From the NCBI GenBank assembly GCA_030847615.1, contig JAUMIR010000001.1, forward strand, positions 67,345,501 through 67,409,500: a stretch of 64,000 nt of DNA, given 5' to 3'. Origin of the DNA: Gambelia wislizenii (Eukaryota; Chordata; Lepidosauria; Squamata; Crotaphytidae). The notes beneath the pieces were generated by a model, which saw only the letters and a list, made by a program, of their open reading frames with translations, was not told the DNA's origin and searched no databases. The position numbers were made by a program, and so were the translations under genes. This document shows, one piece after another, positions 54,964-64,000 of this stretch (its first letter is position 1; every line of letters starts with the position of its first letter).

Positions 54964-55055
54964 CTGTTGCCCTTCCAGGAAATGGTGCCGTCATCCAACA
55001 CAAATCTTCCCTCTGTGGACCTCTACTTTTCTTCCTTTACCTACTGCTCAGATGA
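54964..55055 (+). CDS. MDGA2: MDGA2-like terminal exon: GPI-anchor signal and stop
   Basis: 92 coding bases follow acceptor 'gtcctacag' and complete the split Ala codon, giving AVALPGNGAVIQHKSS, then LCGPLLFFLYLLLR and TGA (55053-55055). The short hydrophilic spacer followed by a 14-residue hydrophobic end is a GPI-attachment signal, and the small residues of G-N-G are plausible omega sites. As I know the families, the LCGPLLFFLY-type tail fits MDGA2, while MDGA1 ends differently. Together the three exons give 107 complete codons plus the stop, all in one frame. Confidence 0.93.
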
Positions 55056-56800
55056 TAGCAAGCAACTGTTCCGGTCTTCAAACTGAGACATTCCTCCTCC
55101 TTTCCTACTTGGTCACCTCTGCTCCTCTTCCTCTCCCTCCTCACTGGCACACCAAAGTGTCCATATGTTACCAAAGACTAAAACAAGCATGACCACACCA
55201 AGGGGATCCAGCTCAGAACCTGAAGGATTCCTGGAGGAAGTCATCATGTTTAAAAACCAAGCAAGTATGAATAAAATTAAAGACACAAGAGAAAGAGGGA
55301 GGAAGCAATGGAAAGAAGAGCTGTGAATAATGGAACAAAAGGCAAAAGTGGGAATGAAAAAGATATTTAAAAGGATAAATGAAAAGGGGGAAAGGCCAGG
55401 TTTCCCTAAGAACAGTGGACAGGACTTCCTCAGGGAAGTAGGAACTTTTGTTTTAAACAAAAACAAAATATATTAAAGCACAAATTTCTACCAGAACTGT
55501 TACCTTCTTGACTGTGGAGCCAGAGTTTGAGGAGACATTTTAGCACAGTGCTCCCCTTTTGGATCTCTGCGTTATGACTTTTCCCTGATGGGCTCTGCCA
55601 GCCACCTGTCTGCTGCAGCACCACCTCACTCTCATGCTTCCAAAAGAACATCCCACTCGTCTCCATTGGGGGCCACTCCACTCCTTGCATCTCGGTGACC
55701 ATAGATTCCGCCCCCCCCCCCCCGCATGTGCTTCAAAAAGTCTCCATATGCATTTCAAGACTTTCATGTATTTACTTGTCCATGTGCAATTTGCTTTGAA
55801 TCATCCTTCACGCCTTTGGGCCCCCAATGCCAGACTCAGTAAAGCAGAGAAAGAGACCATGGAGAAGGATGGTGAAATCTGGGGCAAACATAAGCTGCAG
55901 GACCAGCTGGTTGACATCCTCCACCCAGCTTTCCCCCACCACTTTCTAGAGCTGTTCAGCTCTTACCCTTTGTACCCATTTCTGTTCACCACCACAGAGG
56001 CAGATTGTCAAAATCCAGCACAGAGACTAAAACAAATGGCCTCTTGGTTGGGGCCAAAGCAAGGTGGCTAGATGGTGGCATTGTAGTCAGTCAGTGTCAA
56101 AGCCTGAACCTCAAAAGCCTTAAAGCAAGGATCTCCTCTATTTTTTTTAATGTTAATTTATATATGTCCCATTTCCTTTGTGTAAGTCAACTGCTACACT
56201 TTTTAAAATGCAGGGAGAATCATATACTACCTTTAATTTTTCTCCTGATCCCTCCCCAGGTTGTCCTTATGACTTCTGAAATTGCAATGCTTTCATGTTA
56301 ATTGTGGTACCTGCTCTTGGCATATTGCTAGTTGGCAGGGTGCTGATACCACAGTGCTTGATTTCCTAGTCAAGGACAGAGCACTGTATCCAGTTGCATG
56401 ATGAAGTGGGAGACAGGTGGAGCCTTCAAGCTTGGTGGTGATCTGTGGAATCAGGGAGTGAAACATGCCAAACTCCTAGGAATTGGGATAGGCAGCATAC
56501 TCGGTTTCAAAGGGGAAACCCTTTGGATTTCAAAGGGAAAAGAAATGCAGACAGAGTTAAAGACTACATTATGTTTTCAGGTATGCTACACTACCACTGT
56601 GAGGAAATATGTTATCTCAGGAAAGTCAGATGGTTGCTCCCAAACTTGAGGTGGGCAATAGTGAACCTATAAAATCATTAGGTCTGACGGTACATTTTGA
56701 AGCCAAGAGGAATTGATCTACTTAACAGGACCATGTCAGAGTCTTGCAGCAATAAATTGCTTGGGATAAATCTTGCTTATCCCCTTCCTGTGATTAGCAG
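55056..56800 (+). other. Probable 3' UTR of the MDGA2-like gene
   Basis: The sequence downstream of the stop is free of the transposon families found elsewhere, at least to about 57 kb, which fits an exonic UTR. AATAAA signals are at 55270-55275 and 56751-56756. The true cleavage site cannot be told from sequence. A C run lies at 55710-55723. Open frames on both strands here are chance. Confidence 0.5.
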
Positions 56801-59300
56801 CATGGGAAAGAGAAGGTATGTGCATGACACAAGTGCATCCATTATTCCCACATTGTGGATTGCATTTGCATTCCAGGAGCAACATGGATCTATTTTAGGT
56901 GTAGAATTCCCATCGTCTTCCCAATTTTCTTCAGTGAACAAGTCTGGGCTTCTCCAGCCAATAACAATAACATATATATGGAGGAGTCTTAAAATAATCT
57001 AGAAAAAAGTAATTATTTTGGTTTCTCCGTTATCAGTCATTTTTGTGACTATTCCCCATAAAAAAGGAAATGATGTTTGCAGGGCTGGCTTCATAATTTT
57101 AAGGAAGCTACCGAGTATGGTCCTAGCCAATTCAAATAAATAGTTGTGGCCAGATTATCTTCAGAGTTCCCATTGTTTTGTTTCTGCTCCTTCCAGTGGG
57201 CTTCTTCAAAACTCCCTACAGCTGAAAATATTATGATTGGTATCTTCATTTCAAGGGATATCAGAACAATATCCATGTTCCTATACATAGGTAAATTCAG
57301 ATTTCTGGTACCCTGGGCTATCACAGCTACAGAAGATTTACGTAAAGTAGATGGGAGCAAGCAAGCAATAGGTGGGGGGTGCGGTGATATTTCTGTGTAT
57401 CTTCCTGGGTGTATGGATGTTGGCAGAGCATTTATAGCAACTCAGCATTTGCTTCAGCATAGGGTTACCATATCACTTAATCTATGTGACTATATTTGAC
57501 TATATGCTTTCTTCCTCCCAGAAGCATTCTCACTAAAATCTGCAATTCTTTTCCACCTCTGCTAATCTAAAAGCAGCTCTGATAAAGAATTCTGCCCCAG
57601 CAATCTCTTACTAAAACAGGATACTGACAGTGGATTGTCAAGGAGGCAGAGGTTGAAAAAAAGGAGAGGGGTCTCAAACTTCTAAGGCTTCCATTAATGG
57701 CATTGATTTTTCCTCCTCTAAAAGAATGGAGACTGCATCACCCTCTGATTTCAGGGCTCTTAAAGTACTAATAGAATGCCTTCTTGGTAGTCAGGTATTT
57801 AGACATTAGCCTCTCCCAGCTTTCAGCAGTAACTAAAAGCAGATTCAGGTAACTAAGAGACAACACAGTAGCCACTCAAAAGTTTATCATAGTTATGTGA
57901 TTTGTAGACCTTGAAGAGGTCTTGTGGGATAACCAACTGCATGGTTAAGCCTAGCATGTCCACCCTTCTATCTTCCCAAGGTTCTGTGCGCATACGAATC
58001 TATCCCCAGAACACTAACTAATCGGTTAATAGGAAATCTGCATTGGACCTGTGCTCTGAACAAGATGTAATAGGGATGTTTTTCTTTGGATCCCTGAAAA
58101 CTGGGTTCCAAAAACCACTTGCTCAGGCTGAAAGAAGAAACAGCTTCCAAAGGGGAGAGAAACATCCTAGGTCTTAGTGCTATTTCATATTCTGAGTCAT
58201 ATTTGTATTCTCAAAAATGGAGCAGATCTTGCTCACATTCAAACAAGCAATCTTAGGAGGCAATCTATTCACACAGTTACCTGAGGGTAAGTCCCAGTGC
58301 GTTCACAGAGTAGGTTTGAAGTAGATGTGTACAGGATTGTACTCACAGAGACCATATTTTACTTTAGACCTTGGAAGTTAAGGATAGACTGAGTTGCGAG
58401 TTAACTGTGGGAATGTGGCATTTTCTTGCAAATGGATATTGGTGCTGTTTGAAAGAACAAGAGTGTGAGAAAATGCAGATCCTGAGCCATGGTTGCCTTC
58501 TTCTCTACCCCTGTTCAGCATCAGCTTTATTATATGAGCATCAATCTATGTGAGAATGGACTGAAGAAGTGCCTATTTACACATAAAGAATACACTAGAT
58601 TCTCTTGTAGGGATTGACCAAGTATTCTATTATCAGGTATCTACCAATGAGATACCAGCCTTTTAATCATCACCACAGAACTCTCAGGGAGCCTCATTTA
58701 CAGATATCTGCCTTGCGTTCATTCTCTTTCCTTCCTATGGCCTAAAAGCAACATATTCCCTTTCCTTGGGGGCAAAAATTGTTCTCAAGTGCCTTGGCTT
58801 GTCAGAAATATGAAAGCTAAAGGCCTAGATCCAGTCAGTAGGAATCCGTTAATGCCATGGCACTTCCTCCAAAAGGTTTCTTAGTGCTCTAAAAATGGGT
58901 TTTTAGGAAGTACAAGACTGCAGGGGGGAGAAGGAATTGCCCCTGACTCCCAGTTCAGCAGACAGGAGCTGTCCCATCAGCAAAATGAAACCACTGGATC
59001 ATGCCCAAAATGAAAGATTTCATGACATTGTCCAGATTACTAACAGGAAGCACAGAAAAAGCTAGTACAGCAGTAGGGATGCCTCACTTACGCAGAACAG
59101 CACAGCCTACTTATAGAACCTGTCAAGTACCAAAGTAGCTTATGCTAGAAGGTCAAAAATGTTTGCAAGTTTCAGTTACATCCATATTTAATAATGTTGG
59201 ATAGCAGTGTTGGGCCCAAACTTTTTCCAGCATTCCAAGACGCAGAGTAAAAATGCAAGACAGTGATGGGGGTGGGGGGAACTCAGAACTGGCAGGTTGT
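56801..59300. other. 3' flank, no recognised gene
   Basis: Mostly non-repetitive DNA. A copy of the short motif family lies at 58270-58340 ('ctgagggtaagtcccagtgc'). No exon or RNA gene is recognised. Confidence 0.45.
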
Positions 59301-59301
59301 G

Positions 59302-59519
59302 GTTTGCTGTTGTTGCTGTGTACCTTCAAGTCATTTCCAACTTATGGTGACCTCTTGTAGGGTTTTGTTGGCAAGATTTGTTCAAAGGGAGTTTGCCTTC
59401 CCCCGAAAGAGTGGCCTGCCCAAGGTCACCCAGTGGGGAGTCATGGCTGAGTGAGGATTCCTCACTGATCTCTAGAGTCATAGTCTAACATTCAAACCAC
59501 TACACCACTCTGGCTCTCA
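59302..59519 (-). mobile_element. tRNA-derived SINE, nearly full length
   Basis: On the minus strand it starts 'gagccagagtggtgtagtgg' (A box) and passes the B-box region, 'actgggtgaccttgggcag' and 'cttgccaacaaaaccctac'. It ends in a 'gacttgaaggtacacagcaa' tail with (CAA)n character, which resembles the Bov-B LINE 3' end. A shared tail is expected for SINEs mobilised by Bov-B. Same family as 6648-6762. Confidence 0.82.
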
Positions 59520-60366
59520 GGCTGTAGTTTACATATATTTAAAGAAAGGCAGCTGAGAGATTTGTTTTTTCTTTTGGTTCCCCTCACAGGGGAGAAAAAA
59601 GATTTCCTGCTTTTTTCAAGTAGACGTTCCCAACAGCTCAGTAACATTCTCTTTCTAATTTGGAAGAGAACACACCATGGCCACAGTGCTATGTCATGAC
59701 TTCATTCCCAGGGGCCTTGTGGGAGGGAAAGAGATGGCTTCCCCCACTGGCCCAAAATCCCTTGGCTACTCGCGCCTTAAATGTAAGCCCAATCTGAATG
59801 TTTTAAGAGTTCCTCGACTCCCTATCACCACTGGAAAATCACCAATATTCTCTTTCTCAGCTTTGTAGGAAACAAATGGTTTCCCAACAGGGAGGATTTC
59901 TACCTAGACTTATTTGAAAATTCAGACCTCCCAAGTAAATGTCAGGTACTTCAGTGAAGTATTATCAACCACTTAGGAATCAAAAGCTACTTACAACCTA
60001 ATAGCTGTCAGGTGTTGTGCTGTTATTTAGAGCACATACAAAATTATCATTCTCATTCATTAAAGCTGAAGGTGTAACTAGATTCTACCATCTTAAAGGA
60101 GGGCTGCTGCTTCAACTGCCTGTAGTATTGTGTAATTTCCCCTCTTTATTGTGATGGAGTTGTTACCTGAGAGTTCCTTCCACCCCAGAGGTGAGGTGCA
60201 CTGATGCTTCTAACCAATCACTAAGGATAGAACTATAAATACAGGTTGATCTATCATGGGAGGCACCACAAAAATAGGTGCTGCTATTATCTTTATCAAG
60301 GTTTCTGTTTTACAAGATGCAGTAAAGTCAAGAGTGCCTTCCAGTTAGAGTTTCAAGCTGTCTCTG
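59520..60366. other. 3' flank, no recognised feature
   Basis: Non-coding DNA without a recognisable gene or repeat. Confidence 0.4.
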
Positions 60367-60392
60367 CGTGTGTGTGTGTGTGCACACACACA
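60367..60392. repeat. (TG)n-(CA)n palindromic microsatellite
   Basis: 'gcgtgtgtgtgtgtgtg' runs directly into 'cacacacacac', a self-complementary alternating purine-pyrimidine stretch. Confidence 0.9.
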
Positions 60393-60459
60393 AAATTGTA
60401 CAAACATCTACCTGCTCACATTCTTACATATACACATATTGTAATTATCAGAGTAATAA

Positions 60460-60874
60460 ATATCCTCTCTGGCTTTTCTTCGCAAACGAAGATTCAGGAA
60501 GGACTCATCCCGCGCTTTCTGCAAGCGCGCTGATGACTAAAAAGGCCAATCCGAGATAAACAAGTCCGGTTGCAAAAAGCACAGCAGAAGGTCTCCTTGG
60601 GTGATGTTTTTGGGTTGTGATTCTTTCTGCGTTGTCGTTTCTCTTCAAGACTTGTTCGTCGTGAGTTCTCAAATAAGGCTGCAGCATTGTGGATAGTGCG
60701 TCTCCATGCCTCCCGATGTGAGGCCAGGGCGGACCACTGTTGGTGATCAATTTGGCCAAGCCTGAGATGTTGTTTCAGGGAGTCTTTGTATTGCTTTTTT
60801 GGAGCGCCCCTCTTACGCTGACCCGTGGCGAGTTCACCGTAGAGTAGTATTTTTGGGAGGCGATGGTCCTCCAC
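60460..60874 (-). pseudogene. Non-LTR retrotransposon ORF2 C-terminus with zinc finger (copy 3 of 3)
   Basis: A 126-codon minus-strand frame (60874-60494) is open: MEDHRLPKILLYGEL, then KRGAPKKQYKDSLKQHL, then W-x-x-x-I-H-N-A-A, a basic EEKRQRRKN run, and CCAFCNRTCLSRIGLFSHQR ending in A-C. The last part is a C-x2-C ... H-x3-C zinc-knuckle-like motif typical of the tail of some LINE ORF2 proteins. The catalytic RT is absent. Beyond the stop, the 3' end holds a hairpin 'cttcgcaaacgaag'. It is the best of three copies, the others being at 1-205 and 15085-15330. Confidence 0.8.
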
Positions 60875-60879
60875 TTGCT

Positions 60880-63800
60880 GTTAAAAAGGCAAAACCTTTG
60901 AAGGGTGGGTCCATCAGCCATGACAGCTAAATACACCTCCCATATGCCAAGAAAATGTTGAAACCTCCACATGCTGAGGACAAGCAACAGAGGGTGAGAA
61001 GCACCATCTTGACTGTCTCATGTGTTTTCAAAGCATATCTGGTCAGCCAGTTAAAGAGAGACCACTAGAATAGATAGACCCTGGGTCAGAATAGATAGAC
61101 CCTGGATCAGAAGCAGCATAGATGCCCGCTATAACTTTGCTTTCTACTGCTATGCATTCATTGCCTTCTGAAAAAAAATGATTCCTCATTACTTTCTATA
61201 CTTGCATTGTCATGGCAGTCTAGGGATTGTATTCCAACAAAGAGAAGTAGAATGTACTGTACCTCTTATACAGAATGATTTGTTTCACAAAACTAATCAA
61301 AAGAACAGACAATGTATTGTGTGATTTATCTAACTACTGGAAAAAGCTCAGAGTGAATTGCTTAAGGAGGATTGAATCAAAAGGAAGGGGGTGATTTTAG
61401 AGTATTAACATCCTGGTGTTTGTTATACATGACTAGGGGAAATCTTAAAATGTATACAGTAATCTCACAGGCTTGGCTGTATCTATGGCTGTCATTGTAT
61501 AGAACTGTAGGTAATATCTTGAAATAATAGCAGTTATTCCTAGGGAGGGCTACATTAATAAACTTTGTGAGAGGTTCCAAGTACTCCTCTACAATTTCAT
61601 GTAGTACTATATGACCTATGGCAGATACAAATACATTCCTACAGGATATAGCTAAACACGTGATGCAATCTGAATTTAATGTCTGATTTGCTGTAAGGCA
61701 ACTGTAGCTCAGATGTGCCTTATAAAAGGATAAGAGATTGCAGCCTAGATAAGTTATACCAGTATTCTTCAGTGCCCATGAAGTAGCATATCTATGTAAT
61801 CCCTATTCAGTGGATAATGTAACATTGCTCAGGCTTTCTGGAATTATTTATGTTGTTGAGACCTAGACTCCTATCCTGGAAGAAGGAAGAGGTTAAAACA
61901 TGGAGCCCTCTTTTGCCTCTACCAGCATCCTCTTCTCTACAGTTCCAGTTTGCTTCCTACTCTTACAGTCTCTCACCTTTGTAGCTTCTGCTTCATTTCT
62001 TTCAGTTATATGGAGCATGTTGCAGCCACAAGTCAGCATGCCAGTGACAGGACTGGCATTCTCTGTGCAGAAGCTGCCAGTCTTTAAAGTGCTGTCTTCA
62101 CATTCCAGTGTTTTTCATTTGCCCTGATTGGCCTTGGATGATGTTTAATAAATGAGCACGACGTTTACAGAGAAAGATCTCCCATAGTGCCTTGGAAAAT
62201 TGCATTTTAACGAGGACCAATTTACGTTTCGTGATAATGAACTGCAGGCTAGAGACTGTGGTTATCACAGGAAGCTTACAATCCTAGTCTGCTTGGCAGC
62301 GAAAGAGGAAGGCAAAGGCATCTGAGTGCTCCTCAGTTTTACCCCAAACAGAGAACCATGTCAGGCCAGCCTTCTGTTTGATGCCAGCAGGGTGAGGAGG
62401 AGGTTGCCTACCCCATATGTAAAAATAAATGACTAAGCATGTAGGTCTGGTCTATGCAGAAAGCAGAAGCCAAAGCCTACTGGCAGTCCCAAGCAGGGTT
62501 GTCAGTTGTTGCATGGTTAGGTAAATCTCACTTGGGACCATTGATATGATTAAGTCAAATGATACAGAAATTAGGTGGCAGAGACTTGAGATGACAGAAG
62601 AGACTGTAGCACATCAGACTGCAGTAGCAGACCATAATATGTTCCAGTTTGTGAAAGATTCTTTTACAAGAAAGAAACTATTCATAGGTGAGGGGGCAGT
62701 GTAACCATTTAATAGATAACTTGATGGGTACATAGATACAAGATCACTGCTGGACTCTTAGTTACAAGCAGACCATGTTTATTCAGTCAGTTTCATTGAG
62801 GAATCGTACTATAGCCAGTATAACATAGCCCAAAATACTTTAATGCCTAAGGCATAGCTCAAATGTAGTCCCTCCCATCCCCGTTCACTGGCTAGGGCCA
62901 ATACATTGAGAGGTCATGCTGCACCATTGGAACACCAATTCCTGCTTTCATTTTCATCAGTCACAGTACTGCTTGAGGAATGTTGTTTTCCTGTTACATG
63001 GAAGAGCTAGCCCAGGCGGCAGCTTATTTTTACTGATTGTTAAATGTACAAGTCTGTATTAAAGTACAGGCAAAAGCTTTGTATTTTAGATTACAGCTGC
63101 TTTTCTGGGTTCCTTGCTTTAAAATTAAGATAATACCCAGAAAAACATCTTATTGGTCTCTGTTGTGGCACAGTGTTACAGGTGTGACTATCAGCTGTAC
63201 TGTACTACGTCATTATTCTAGAATCCCTTCCCCTAGTATCCACCCTGACCTCAGTTAGCCCAGTACTGATTATTATCTAAGCATAATCCTACAGAAATAT
63301 ACACAGTCATATAGGTTAGGACTGTTGTCTTTGGTATTCCTTATGGAGTGGCCATTCACCATGCAAATTTTTGAAGGAGATAAACTTGAGGAATAACAAT
63401 AAAGCAGGGGTACAGGGAACAGGAGGAATGTTTCTAAAGGGACATTCAAAATAAAAAGCTTGTAAGGAAGCCATAAGAGGAACTGATACTTCCACTGCAA
63501 CTCCCACCCCCCAAAACCCCAATGATTCTGTGGTCAAGGAATTTAGATACTGACAATGCCAACCCTGCTAGTAATCAGAGTGAGGTTCCCTAGTTCAAGC
63601 AGTAGAGGCTGGGGTACCATGAGAATGTAGCAAATTGTCATTTTTTAAAATATTGGACAGAATACTGTACCAGCTTATACTTAGCTAAGTATTTAACTAA
63701 GTAACATCTCCTGGCCCTACCCACCCCCCAACCTGATGGAAACATCATTCAGTCATGCTCCGATTGTTGGCAGGATGGCATTCCTTCTCCTCATGCAGCT

Positions 63801-64000
63801 GATGCAGATGGTGGTGGTGGTGTGTTATGATTGTGGCCATAGTGTCAAAATCATGACTAAATAGTGTTTATGAATGCAAAAGCATATTTGTATTATAAGA
63901 AGCTAGAGATCCACCAATTGAAACCAAATGTTTGCTTAGTGGCTCAGTATTGCAGATTGACTCAGGCTTGAAGAAAGGTTATCAGTACTTCTGAGCACAG
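60880..64000. other. 3' flank, no recognised gene
   Basis: Mostly non-repetitive DNA. A 21-bp tandem duplication of 'agaatagatagaccctgg' lies at 61068-61109. 62150-62330 is CpG-containing and non-repetitive, possibly constrained. Small open frames (for example 61900-62127) have no recognisable domain. Confidence 0.4.

Noticed and set aside
1..64000. CRISPR array, operon, phage or bacterial features
   Set aside because: No regular repeat-spacer structure or prokaryotic gene organisation. Splice sites, SINEs and LINEs show vertebrate DNA.

Overview
The window is vertebrate nuclear DNA and is almost certainly from a squamate reptile. Three short exons with canonical splice sites stand in a very repeat-rich background. 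The repeats are CR1, L2, L1 and Bov-B LINEs, a Penelope-like element, 5S rRNA-derived and tRNA-derived SINEs, and hAT-, Tigger/pogo- and other MITE-like DNA elements. This combination is known from lizards and snakes. An iguanian lizard is my guess, but the sequence alone does not prove it. There is no bacterial, phage or CRISPR content, and nothing resembles an operon.

The only host gene I can support is the 3' end of a MAM-domain GPI-anchored adhesion gene on the + strand, best matched by MDGA2. Its exons are 37282-37406, 53806-53914 and 54964-55055 (stop 55053-55055). They encode the end of the MAM domain and the hydrophobic C-terminal GPI signal. The reading phases join exactly. Everything from base 1 to 37281 is therefore probably intron. 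37407-53805 is a 16.4 kb intron, 53915-54963 is a 1.05 kb intron, and 55056 onward is 3' UTR followed by gene-poor flanking DNA.

Layout: 1-17.5 kb holds scattered old LINE tails, SINEs and MITEs. One old antisense CR1 at 8.2-9.5 kb has been hit twice by other elements. 17.5-19.2 kb is a Penelope-like insertion in inverted arrangement with an 11-bp target duplication. 20.2-20.8 kb is a repeat split by a Tigger-like MITE. 23.4-24.4 kb is an unusual 983-bp element with a 14-bp target duplication, 71-bp inverted arms and internal minisatellites, and I cannot assign it to a class. 24.7-27 kb holds DNA elements and a Bov-B fragment. 28.5-32.5 kb holds two L2 copies. 35.6-36.1 kb is a MITE split by a CR1 3' end. 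38.5-39.8 kb is an L1 3' end split by a Tigger-like MITE. 40.8-41.8 kb is an L2 split by a hAT MITE with a perfect 8-bp duplication. 43.5-50.25 kb is a CR1 (ORF1 esterase plus ORF2) split by a second, almost intact antisense CR1.

No gene cluster or pathway is present. The transposon ORFs are fossils. The most interesting material is the insertion history, the unclassified 983-bp element, and the kilobase-scale inverted CR1 repeats lying in an intron of the host gene. Repeat boundaries marked as approximate were judged by eye from internal alignment of copies and from terminal repeats. No database comparison was made.
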